Shown: one piece after another, positions 1 to 7,383 of the stretch
Position numbering within the stretch: the first letter of the stretch is position 1
Layout: each line of letters starts with the position of its first letter
Virus record (IMG/VR): IMGVR_UViG_3300042691_052129
Span: 1 to 29,325 of that record
DNA from: a virus
Length of the DNA: 29,325 bases
Strand: one strand, 5' to 3'
Program-made: the position numbers and the translations under genes
The notes under the pieces: model-generated
Databases searched by the model: none
What the model saw: only the letters and a program-made list of their open reading frames with translations
Told to the model about the DNA's origin: nothing

Positions 1-2
1 GC

Positions 3-326
3 AGTAGTAGCACTAGCACTAGTACTAGCAGTAGTAGCTCTAGTAGTAGTTCTAGCACTAGCAGTAGTAGTTCTAGTAGTAGCAATAGTACTAGCAGTAG
101 TAGCACTAGTACTAGCAGTAGTAGCTCTAGTAGTAGTTCTAGCACTAGCAGTAGTAGCACTAGTACTAGCAGTAGTAGCACTAGCACTAGCAGTAGTAGC
201 ACTAGTACTAGCAGTAGTAGCACTAGCACTAGCAGTAGTAGCACTAGTACTAGCAGTAGTAGCACTAGTACTAGCAGTAGTAGCTCTAGTAGTAGTTCTA
301 GTAGTAGTAGTAGCTCGTCTAGTACT
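3..326 (+). repeat. Ser/Thr linker 1 with 21-base tandem units
   Basis: This is 108 codons of almost pure Ser and Thr, written nearly only with AGT, AGC, TCT and ACT. Positions 150-275 are six head-to-tail copies of a 21-base unit encoding SSSTSTS, differing only at one AGT/AGC position. Outside this core the same words are shuffled with TCT-containing variants. All copies stay in frame, so gain or loss of units changes only linker length. Confidence 0.9.
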
Positions 327-1586
327 GAAGAACAAGAAGTCTATACTATACAAGTTTTAACTAATGTAGAATTAACTGGTAATGGACTACAATTTGAAGC
401 TACCAAAATACAAGTACTAGATCCTCCAGATTACTATGTAGCAGCAGTAATTCCAACAACCGACTGTGAAATAGCAAGCTCTAGTTATAGTAGCATTAGT
501 AGTAGTAGTAATAGTAGTAATAGTAGTAGCTCATCTAGCAGTACTAGTAGTGAAGAAATTATTGGCTATAGATATACTAATAGCGCTGGAGATGGTAATT
601 GGTGCAATATTTCAAACTGGGTTGATGAAAATGGAACCCCAGCAACTAAATTACCAGGACCTAGTGATGATGTTATTGTAGAAGGAGACGTTACTAATTC
701 TAGTGGATGCACGGCACATGCTGATACTTTGACAATAAACGGGTCTTCGTTTAATGGAGTAACTATTTTTGTTAATGCTCTTTTAGCAAATAATAGTATT
801 ATTGGCGCAGCAGCAGTTATTACAATTAATGGAGGAGGAGAGTCTGTTCTAAACAATACAAATAATTATGGAATAATAATCATTATTCCTCCTGGATATA
901 TCATACTATTGAATGGTTCAATTAATTTTGGAACTATCGACGGTAATATATCTAATAGTAGCAGTAGCGACTCTACAGATAGTTCAAACAACACCAGTTC
1001 CAGTAGCACTACCAGTAATTCAAGTAGTAGTAGTACTAGTAGCAGTAGTAGCTCTAGTAGCAGTAGTAGTTCTTCTAGTAGTAGCTCTAGTAGTAGCTCT
1101 AGCACTAGCAGTAGTAGCTCTAGTAGTAGCTCTAGTACTAGCAGTAGTAGCTCTAGTAGTAGCTCTAGTACTAGCAGTAGTAGCTCTAGTAGTAGCTCTA
1201 GTACTAGCAGTAGTAGCTCTAGTAGTAGCTCTAGCAGCACCAGCAGCACTAGTAGTAGCTCTAGCAGCACCAGTAGTACTAGTAGTACTAGTAGTACTAG
1301 CAATAGTAGTAGTAGTGAAGAAGATATTGTTTTATTGGCAACTTGGCGAACAATATCTGGAACAGAGCTCTGTTATAGACAATTAGTGTTTCTTGGTCCT
1401 TCAGAAGCTTTGCAAGCTATATTTGGTAGTCCTTTTTCAAGAGATGGTGGACCTTTACAAGAATGTCCTCCAGAAGGCGCTTTTGCATATCCTAGTCTAT
1501 ATCGTCCATTAGCTTATTATCCTTTTTATGAGTTAGATTACGACAACCACCCTAATTGGCTTGAAGCTCCAGGAAATCCAGAATAA
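3..1586 (+). CDS. Modular Ser/Thr-rich surface or tail-fibre-like protein (5' partial)
   Basis: One reading frame is open from the window edge to the TAA at 1584-1586 (527 residues visible), so the gene begins upstream and the TTG at 729 is internal. The visible order is: Ser/Thr linker 1 (3-326), globular segment A (327-476, about 50 residues), linker 2 (477-551), segment B (552-950, about 133 residues), linker 3 (951-1316) and C-terminal segment C (1317-1583, 89 residues). Each linker ends just before a Glu-Glu pair that opens the next segment. Segment B starts with a GDGNWCNISNW...PGPSDDVIVEG pattern, like the W-NW-P-D-V motifs that open beta-solenoid repeats in secreted bacterial proteins, and it continues with Asn/Gly/Ile-rich strands. 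Segments A and C share a faint G-x-x-L...L-x-P pattern and may be related. A fibre or adhesin role is inferred from the modular Ser-linker design; no database family was recognised. It is followed 12 bases later by a glycosyltransferase-like gene. Confidence 0.85.
   Translation, partial: SSSTSTSTSSSSSSSSSSTSSSSSSSSNSTSSSSTSTSSSSSSSSSSTSSSSTSTSSSSTSTSSSSTSTSSSSTSTSSSSTSTSSSSTSTSSSSSSSSSSSSSSSSSTEEQEVYTIQVLTNVELTGNGLQFEATKIQVLDPPDYYVAAVIPTTDCEIASSSYSSISSSSNSSNSSSSSSSTSSEEIIGYRYTNSAGDGNWCNISNWVDENGTPATKLPGPSDDVIVEGDVTNSSGCTAHADTLTINGSSFNGVTIFVNALLANNSIIGAAAVITINGGGESVLNNTNNYGIIIIIPPGYIILLNGSINFGTIDGNISNSSSSDSTDSSNNTSSSSTTSNSSSSSTSSSSSSSSSSSSSSSSSSSSSSTSSSSSSSSSSTSSSSSSSSSSTSSSSSSSSSSTSSSSSSSSSSSTSSTSSSSSSTSSTSSTSSTSNSSSSEEDIVLLATWRTISGTELCYRQLVFLGPSEALQAIFGSPFSRDGGPLQECPPEGAFAYPSLYRPLAYYPFYELDYDNHPNWLEAPGNPE
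477..551 (+). repeat. Short Ser-rich linker 2
   Basis: About 25 codons, mostly AGT/AGC Ser with single Tyr, Ile, Asn and Thr interruptions, ending in STSS before the Glu-Glu that opens the next globular segment. It is shorter and less regular than the other two linkers, with no clear long tandem unit. Confidence 0.8.
951..1316 (+). repeat. Ser/Thr linker 3 with 33-base tandem units
   Basis: About 122 codons of Ser/Thr-rich sequence. Positions 1104-1235 hold four tandem copies of a 33-base unit encoding one Thr and ten Ser; the only difference is AGT/AGC in the final codon. The flanks use mixed AGC/ACC/ACT triplets. The unit length differs from linker 1 (21 bases), so the two linkers expanded independently from the same codon vocabulary. 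Confidence 0.9.
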
Positions 1587-1598
1587 AATATTTTTATA

Positions 1599-2897
1599 AT
1601 GATAAATATAAAACTTAATCGTAAATATACGCAAAATGATATTTGGGGAAAATATTTAATATATCATTTAAGTAATCATCCTGACATCAAAACAGAAATA
1701 TTAAAAAATCCATTACCTATTTTAATAGGAGGTAGGCGTGGAATTAATAATTTAACACCATTTATATATAATGATGTAGTTTTTATTGTTGATGATTGGG
1801 ATCATGCTAGTCCTACATGCTATTTACTAAATAATCCAAATATTCCTAAATTTTATTTAAATAATAATGTATGTATATTAAAAATACAATATTGTCATAG
1901 TGAAATTAATAATTATGATAAAATCTATAAACAATGCAATATTAAAATATTACCATTCACTATGTTTTCTGAACACTCTTTTAAATTAGCAAATTTTAAA
2001 TATAATATTAACTATAATCATAAATATAATTATATTATTACAGGTAGACCATGGAGACATAGGCTTTCCTGGATAAGAAATGCTCAACAACTAGAATATG
2101 GATCAAATAATCTAAATACAAAATATAATTTTGATAATGATTCAATATCCCCAGATATAAGATTTTATGAAATGTTGAAAGAATCCCGTTGGGGATTAAT
2201 ATTAAAAGGAAAAGGATGTGGAGGAAAAAATAGAAGAGAGGTTGAGTTTAGCTCATTAGGAATGCCACTAGCCCTTAATTATATTCCAAATTATCCTTTT
2301 CACTTTGTCCCGAATAAAGATTTTTTACTTTTAGAATCTCCAGAAGATTTAATAAAATTAAAGGACATTGATCCAGAACCTTTTGCAAAAAGATCAGAGT
2401 ACATCTATTATGAGTATTTTTCTCCAGAATTTGGTATATACAATAGTTTTAAAAAAGCATATGAAGAATTCAAATATTATTCTATGCTAGACAACACATT
2501 ATCATCAGCAATAGACTATACTTCTATTGAAGAAGACTATAATATTATTGAAATAATTCCACATATAGGATATAATCTAGGATTATTAAATAATGGAGAC
2601 TATATTAGTCTTCAATACAAGAAGGGATCTTGGAAATCTTGGGGACGCAAAAAACGCAAACAGGTAAATCCTGACAACACCAATGGCAGAGGAGGCAACA
2701 GAGCAAGACTAGGAATTTTTTGTATTAATAATAATAGTAAAACCCTTATACAGATTATACCAGAATATACACATAAAAATCCATTTATTTTTAATGTTCC
2801 AGAAAATAATATGAATCTATATATAGATATATGTGATCAAGAACATCTAGCTGAAGGCTCGGTGTCGTACTTTATTAAAGTTAATAAAAAAAGTTAG
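1599..2897 (+). CDS. Glycosyltransferase-like protein with C-terminal LecA/PA-IL-like domain
   Basis: 432 residues. The N-terminal ~300 residues look like a GT-B/exostosin-type transferase: the stretch at 196-226 (SRWGLILKGKGCGGKNRREV then LGMPLAL) matches the 'fGl.l.GkG...R..E....G.pl' donor-site pattern of exostosin-like and related enzymes. Residues ~318-430 resemble the beta-sandwich of the Pseudomonas galactose lectin LecA (PA-IL): GD at 333-334, a G-x-W-x-S-x-G stretch at 343-349, NPD at 357-359, a late CD (412-413) and EGSVSYFIKV near the end. The Ca/sugar loop around 413-420 is shorter than in LecA and lacks its Asn-Asn pair, so sugar binding may be lost or different. The ATG lies 12 bases after the Ser-rich gene and has no clear Shine-Dalgarno, suggesting coupled expression. 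Its stop codon overlaps that of the opposing gene. The fold calls rest on motifs only. Confidence 0.65.
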   Translation: MINIKLNRKYTQNDIWGKYLIYHLSNHPDIKTEILKNPLPILIGGRRGINNLTPFIYNDVVFIVDDWDHASPTCYLLNNPNIPKFYLNNNVCILKIQYCHSEINNYDKIYKQCNIKILPFTMFSEHSFKLANFKYNINYNHKYNYIITGRPWRHRLSWIRNAQQLEYGSNNLNTKYNFDNDSISPDIRFYEMLKESRWGLILKGKGCGGKNRREVEFSSLGMPLALNYIPNYPFHFVPNKDFLLLESPEDLIKLKDIDPEPFAKRSEYIYYEYFSPEFGIYNSFKKAYEEFKYYSMLDNTLSSAIDYTSIEEDYNIIEIIPHIGYNLGLLNNGDYISLQYKKGSWKSWGRKKRKQVNPDNTNGRGGNRARLGIFCINNNSKTLIQIIPEYTHKNPFIFNVPENNMNLYIDICDQEHLAEGSVSYFIKVNKKS

Positions 2898-5062
2898 TTA
2901 TAGTCTACTATTTTTCTAAAATCTATAATTAGAGAAGTATATGTTAATTTATTTTTTTTATTTCTTCTATCATATCTTGAGCTTCTTTTAATAAAACCAT
3001 CTTCTATGTCCCATTCTTGAAAATGAAACTGACCATTTTCATCAAAATACTCCAATAAGTCACCCTCAAATCCATTTTCTTTAAATAGCTCTAGTAAAGT
3101 TACATAATTGTATAAGAATTTATGATCATGAGCAGAAGCTCCAGATCCCTCAACATCCACGCTTTTTATATAATCAGCACTTGGATGGTAACCATCTGGC
3201 ACAGCTATTCTAATAGATCCATCTTTATGCAGAAATTTTTTAAAATTATTTATAGTATTGATTCTATCTTTATCGTTCAAATGCTCAAAAACATGTTCTG
3301 CTAATATTCTATTAATAGAATTATATTCTATATTATTTTTAATCCATGAATCTTCATTTGTTATATCTAATATGTCTTTATTTGTATTTATCCAATTTCT
3401 ATACTGTTTTCTTCCACATCCAACATGTAATTTTATCGCATTATTTTCTGGCTGTTTTATTTTAGCTATAGAATCTTTTATTTGTTCTGCTGTTCTTTTA
3501 TTATATAAACCACACCGTCTTTTAAAATCATACCTAAGAGTTTTTTTATTAAGGGCCATAGCAATATACCATAAATATGTATCTTGACTAGGTATGGGCA
3601 ATCTTTCTCCTGCTAATTCAGCTGCTTGTTTTGTAAATTCAGTTGAGTGTAATTGCACAAAACTATTGGTTCTGTGATGATAATATCTATTTTTTATAAT
3701 TTTTGAACTATCTATTATGTATTGAAAATTGAGATTTTTATTTATAGACCATTCATTAAGAGTATTTATCCAGGACCACGGTTTTGTATAGTTCCATTTA
3801 TGGCCAACAATGTCAAATCCAGAAATATTTTTATTTAAAATTTCTCTACTGTCTACGGCATACGTATCACAATCTAACTTTAACCAATATTTCGTATTTA
3901 CATTTTTTGCTGAACCAAATACAAAAGCACTCAACATTTTTTCTCTTTGGGAATCAGCATTATTCATTTCCCAAGGGATAAGTGTAATATTTTTATAGTT
4001 TTTTATAAAATCTAGGCGTTCATCATTTTCTTTAAATCCATTAATAAATATTATTATTGGAAATTTTAATATATTTTTATATTTAATCCATGTTGGAAAA
4101 GTTAGTTTTAAGCATTCTACATATCTTGTATCACAAGCTGTTACAATTGTAGTATTTGTATAGTTAGGGTCATCGTTTTCATTATAATTATATTCTCTAG
4201 TATTATTTATAATTTTATTACATTCATTGACATATGACTCCATACCATATCTATTTTGTAAAAATTTATTAAGATTATAATCATGTTTTATATTGTCTAT
4301 AATATTATCTATATTATTTTTTTCATTATGTAATAAATTAATAAATTCTTTTATCCATAACTCCGCCAAACTAAATTTTCTACAATGTTTTCGTCCATGA
4401 TAATGTATAATCCTTTTGTCTTCTTGATTTTGGCCAAATTTAACACTAGTATTAAATTTTGAATCTAATATTTTAATATTATACTTAGGTAAAAGAATTT
4501 GACAAGCAATTTCATCTGGTATGTATAGTCTATTTGATTGTCCTATTCTTGCTATTTCTAGCCAATCTTTAAATATTCTAGAATTTTTCATAAAAGCATA
4601 AATTCCAGTATTAATCGCTGGACCATAAGATATTGCTTTAGATATGACTTCGTTGCCTAAATATTTTTCATAATTTTTAATACGACGAGATATGGTTTTT
4701 CCACTAGACAACCAGTTACTAAATTGAGTTACGCATAAATCATAATTTTGTATATCAATAAATAACTCATCAATATTACCAATAATTAATGTATCAGCGT
4801 CTATAAAAATTGTTTCATCATAAGGAGATAATTGAGACACAATAATTTTTCTTACATAAGTATTATCTAATTTTTCAGAATCTAAGTTTATAATAGAAAT
4901 TTTATATTTTTCTAAAAACCAATTTATCTGATTATAGTTATAATTTTCCATTAAAATAGTGATATTTCCATTATAAAATTTTCTTAAGCTTTGAATAGAT
5001 ACCATAAGTCGTATAACACAACCCTGTCCTCTATTGTAATAAATAATGCCTTGAGTAGTCAT
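2894..5062 (-). CDS. Three-domain fusion: GT8-like transferase, second GT-A-like domain, SAM methyltransferase
   Basis: 722 residues in three parts. Residues 1-~265 match family 8-type glycosyltransferases (glycogenin/LgtC fold): IFIDADTLIIGNIDELF carries the metal-binding DxD at 88-90, followed by NTGIYAF (151-157) and a late HYHGRKH (220-226). Residues ~303-515 form a second GT-A-like unit, with TTIVTACDTRY (304-314), KLDCDTYA containing a DxD (395-402) and SQDTYLWY (492-499). Residues ~541-722 are a class I SAM methyltransferase of the COG4627-like type: KLHVGCG (544-550), AEHVFEHL (588-595) and VPDGYHP (621-627). The combination suggests sequential addition and methylation of a sugar on one acceptor. 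The ATG overlaps the upstream cupin stop as ATGA, so the two are translationally coupled. The acceptor and the sugars are unknown. Confidence 0.8.
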   Translation of the reverse strand: MTTQGIIYYNRGQGCVIRLMVSIQSLRKFYNGNITILMENYNYNQINWFLEKYKISIINLDSEKLDNTYVRKIIVSQLSPYDETIFIDADTLIIGNIDELFIDIQNYDLCVTQFSNWLSSGKTISRRIKNYEKYLGNEVISKAISYGPAINTGIYAFMKNSRIFKDWLEIARIGQSNRLYIPDEIACQILLPKYNIKILDSKFNTSVKFGQNQEDKRIIHYHGRKHCRKFSLAELWIKEFINLLHNEKNNIDNIIDNIKHDYNLNKFLQNRYGMESYVNECNKIINNTREYNYNENDDPNYTNTTIVTACDTRYVECLKLTFPTWIKYKNILKFPIIIFINGFKENDERLDFIKNYKNITLIPWEMNNADSQREKMLSAFVFGSAKNVNTKYWLKLDCDTYAVDSREILNKNISGFDIVGHKWNYTKPWSWINTLNEWSINKNLNFQYIIDSSKIIKNRYYHHRTNSFVQLHSTEFTKQAAELAGERLPIPSQDTYLWYIAMALNKKTLRYDFKRRCGLYNKRTAEQIKDSIAKIKQPENNAIKLHVGCGRKQYRNWINTNKDILDITNEDSWIKNNIEYNSINRILAEHVFEHLNDKDRINTINNFKKFLHKDGSIRIAVPDGYHPSADYIKSVDVEGSGASAHDHKFLYNYVTLLELFKENGFEGDLLEYFDENGQFHFQEWDIEDGFIKRSSRYDRRNKKNKLTYTSLIIDFRKIVDYN

Positions 5063-5403
5063 ATTATACTCCCAGTATCTTCTCTTACTATATCATGCTC
5101 GTCTATAGACACATAATATATTTCTATGGCTGAAGTATTTTCTTTGGCTGTAAATCTATGATAGACGCCTGACTTAATTTCTGTCATTTGTTCATTTTCT
5201 AAAATCGTAATATCAACCAAGCCATTAGATTTCCATTCTTCTATCTCAAGTCTACCGTTTTGCACAAAAAAAATATTGTTTTTATGTTTGTGCATATGCT
5301 TTGAGCATCTGCCTCCCTTTTTGATATAAATTTGATTAATTTGTATATTATCATTCTTAAAAAGAAGCATATTTTCGCCCCAAATCTTACCCTCTTTAAT
5401 CAT
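5059..5403 (-). CDS. Small cupin protein (ManC/phosphomannose isomerase type II cupin-like)
   Basis: 114 residues, a single cupin barrel. It begins with K-x-WGEN, as in the C-terminal cupin of bifunctional mannose-6-phosphate isomerase/GDP-mannose pyrophosphorylase and COG0662 proteins. Cupin motif 1 appears as GGRCSKHMHKHKNNIFFVQNG, with the HxH metal ligands present but the usual Glu replaced by Asn. Motif 2 appears as IKSGVYHRFTAKEN, with the late His. It probably acts on, or binds, a sugar phosphate or nucleotide sugar. It overlaps both neighbours by four bases (ATGA), placing it in the sugar-modification operon. With the Glu ligand missing, it may be a binding or structural cupin rather than an isomerase. 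Confidence 0.7.
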   Translation of the reverse strand: MIKEGKIWGENMLLFKNDNIQINQIYIKKGGRCSKHMHKHKNNIFFVQNGRLEIEEWKSNGLVDITILENEQMTEIKSGVYHRFTAKENTSAIEIYYVSIDEHDIVREDTGSII

Positions 5404-6314
5404 CTTCCCCTCTGTGCTAATCTAGTTGCCTTTGCATTTTCTTTATTAATTTTTTGTTTAATTTTAGCTTCTCTGTCGTATAGTCCTTCTGCTTTTTCAT
5501 TTTTAATATCAACACCAAATTTAGAATAAATACTTAAGATGGCTGTGTCAAAATCTATAAATTCAAAACTTTTAAGTTCAGATTGTTTATTACAATTAAA
5601 AATCTTTAGACCGGCTTGTGAGAATATTGGGTTTAACTGATTGAATCTATCTATCATTCTTTGATATGTTTTAGTATTATTTTTAATAGCTTGTTTGGAT
5701 CTATCTTGTTTGAAATGATACTTATGATTTTCATCCATTTTAAAATCACACCCCAATAGATAAATTTCTCTAATACCAAGATAATATAAGAGCTTAATAC
5801 CTATTAACATTACAGACCTACCGCCGCCATAATCTTTATGATCACCCCAATTAAAGGTCGGTTCTGTTAAAAATGTACTAGCATTAAATCTATCGTTTCT
5901 TTCTATACCAAAAACATTTGCACATGTAGATACCGGAACATTAGTTTCTTGCCATGAAATATTATCAAAAATATTTTTATTCATATTTTCATATGGAATA
6001 AATTTTTGTATTTTTGGATCTAGCCAAATTGATTTCATAAATCTGCTAGGATCATCAACAGATGTCCATAGATTTGGCCTAAAGCTTTTAACAGAATTGT
6101 TAACTCCCATAGTTAAAAAACCAGGATATTTTAAAGCGTCTTTATACCAAAACTCTTTGCTTCCAAGATTAATTTTTTCTTTAGAATCTAATATTTGTTT
6201 AAAACTCGGTCCGCTTAATATTAAAAAAGCAGACGAATTTTTATAAATATTTTTTAAACTTATCCTGTTGTTATCTGTTGTAAAAATAGATATTTCTTTA
6301 TGAAGTTGATTCAT
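5400..6314 (-). CDS. DUF115/Maf- or GT42-like Rossmann-fold protein
   Basis: 304 residues. The N-terminal AFLILSGPS (29-37), TMGVNNS (68-74) and WTSVDDP (83-89) segments, and the central YGGGRSVML (162-170) with EIYLLGCDFKMD (183-194) and H200, match the pattern of DUF115/MptE-like and sialyltransferase family GT42 proteins: a GPS nucleotide loop, a conserved Asn after the second strand and a late G-x-D. Members include Maf proteins that modify flagellin Ser/Thr with nonulosonic acids and phage-encoded relatives of unknown role. The C-terminal ~40 residues are Lys/Glu-rich and look helical. The stop overlaps the cupin ATG (ATGA). An acceptor-modifying role is inferred from the family and the neighbours; substrate and true family assignment need a profile search. 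Confidence 0.55.
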   Translation of the reverse strand: MNQLHKEISIFTTDNNRISLKNIYKNSSAFLILSGPSFKQILDSKEKINLGSKEFWYKDALKYPGFLTMGVNNSVKSFRPNLWTSVDDPSRFMKSIWLDPKIQKFIPYENMNKNIFDNISWQETNVPVSTCANVFGIERNDRFNASTFLTEPTFNWGDHKDYGGGRSVMLIGIKLLYYLGIREIYLLGCDFKMDENHKYHFKQDRSKQAIKNNTKTYQRMIDRFNQLNPIFSQAGLKIFNCNKQSELKSFEFIDFDTAILSIYSKFGVDIKNEKAEGLYDREAKIKQKINKENAKATRLAQRGR

Positions 6315-6325
6315 AGAACTAGAAA

Positions 6326-6655
6326 CTATTTATCTTTAGAATCTTTGCTCCATTTATGCCAACCTTTATTAGGCAGATAATTTCCATCATCATCTTTACG
6401 TTTTGGAAATAATGTACCGCCTTTTTTGTGTTGTCCAAAAGCTAATATAGCCCCACAATCAGAACATCGTAATTCGTAATAGTCATTACCATCAACATTA
6501 CGTACCACAAAACGCAGATTTGTATTATTACAAAGGCCGCATTTTTCTTCAGCAAAAATTTCCTGAATTAGTGCTAATTCCTTAAAAATTTCTTTTTGGC
6601 CAGCTCCTTCAAGCTCAAACTCTAATTTATCGCCAACTTTATATTTAACTTTCAT
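6326..6655 (-). CDS. Small zinc-ribbon protein next to the annealing protein
   Basis: 109 residues. An N-terminal segment of about 35 residues (KVKYKVGDKLEFELEGAG...) is followed by a zinc ribbon with paired cysteines C39/C42 and C64/C67, then a basic, Trp/Lys/Asp-rich tail (KGWHKWSKDSKDK). It may bind single-stranded DNA or assist the annealing protein encoded immediately upstream, which ends five bases before this ATG. No catalytic residues are visible. The function is inferred from position only. Confidence 0.55.
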   Translation of the reverse strand: MKVKYKVGDKLEFELEGAGQKEIFKELALIQEIFAEEKCGLCNNTNLRFVVRNVDGNDYYELRCSDCGAILAFGQHKKGGTLFPKRKDDDGNYLPNKGWHKWSKDSKDK

Positions 6656-6660
6656 AATTA

Positions 6661-7383
6661 TTATTTCCAGTTTGAATCATATCCTAGAATATCATCAGAT
6701 ATTGACGAGATATTTTGCTGATATGATGATAGTGTTTTAATAAGATTTACAGCATCGCTGTGCTCTATATTATAGATATTTTTAGTATCATGTCCAATTT
6801 TTTCTATCATCTTAAGAGCGTTTATATCGAGTCTCTTACATAAGACATCTATAAAATTAAGTTGATTATTGCTAATCTTATTAATATTGTGAGAATCAGG
6901 ATTATCTTCAATATCCTTAGCGATTTCTTCTGCTGCTACTACTTTTCTTAATCTTAATGCTCTTCTTAATGCTCTTCCTTCTGCTCTTGTTTCAGCAACC
7001 GCAACAGGATGGTTTCTATAGATTTTGTCACAATTTCCATAATACACATCTGCTGCTCCATCTGTGGTTATCGTATTTAAATGATCCCTATCACCATCCA
7101 TATCTTTTAATACAAAGGTTATGGAATGAACCACGGTGGCTCTTTTTTCATTATTTGGTTCAGGAGATTGAACCACTTGGGATGTTGAGCTTATTACTCT
7201 ACAATCTAATGCTAATTCAAATATTCTTCTTAATCCATCTGTTGTAGGATTACCACTTATTTTTTCATCTTCGGACAATAAGCTTAATACATAATCAGTC
7301 CATTCTATCGAATGAATAGATGGCTTAATATTGTCTTTTTCAACAGATTTTTCTTCAAGATTTGTATTTTTTTTAGCTGGCAT
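6661..7383 (-). CDS. Rad52/ERF-like single-strand annealing protein
   Basis: 240 residues. The stretch at 127-146 (AVAETRAEGRALRRALRLRK) is the hallmark helix of phage Rad52/ERF/Sak-type annealing proteins, where it follows a beta-rich core; that core is seen here as HSITFVLKDMDGD...ITTDGAADVYY (86-115). The C-terminal part (NKISNNQLNFIDVLCKRLDI) resembles the small helical domain appended to many such proteins. It should promote RecA-independent annealing of complementary single strands at replication or recombination ends. The start ATG follows an AGGGGA Shine-Dalgarno and directly abuts the upstream nuclease stop. It sits with a zinc ribbon and a Vsr-like nuclease as a small recombination cassette. 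The subfamily cannot be fixed by eye. Confidence 0.65.
   Translation of the reverse strand: MPAKKNTNLEEKSVEKDNIKPSIHSIEWTDYVLSLLSEDEKISGNPTTDGLRRIFELALDCRVISSTSQVVQSPEPNNEKRATVVHSITFVLKDMDGDRDHLNTITTDGAADVYYGNCDKIYRNHPVAVAETRAEGRALRRALRLRKVVAAEEIAKDIEDNPDSHNINKISNNQLNFIDVLCKRLDINALKMIEKIGHDTKNIYNIEHSDAVNLIKTLSSYQQNISSISDDILGYDSNWK

Noticed and set aside
3-326. CRISPR array in the tandem repeats
   Set aside because: There are no spacers; units are directly adjacent, in frame and coding.
729-729. TTG at 729 as the start of the Ser-rich protein
   Set aside because: The same frame is open from the window edge and carries the same style of linker and domains upstream, so 729 is internal.
866-1386. 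Long frames rich in Leu/Val on the - strand and in another + frame across linker 3
   Set aside because: They are by-products of the repeated AGT/AGC/TCT/ACT triplets; the Ser/Thr frame continues into normal globular sequence on both sides.
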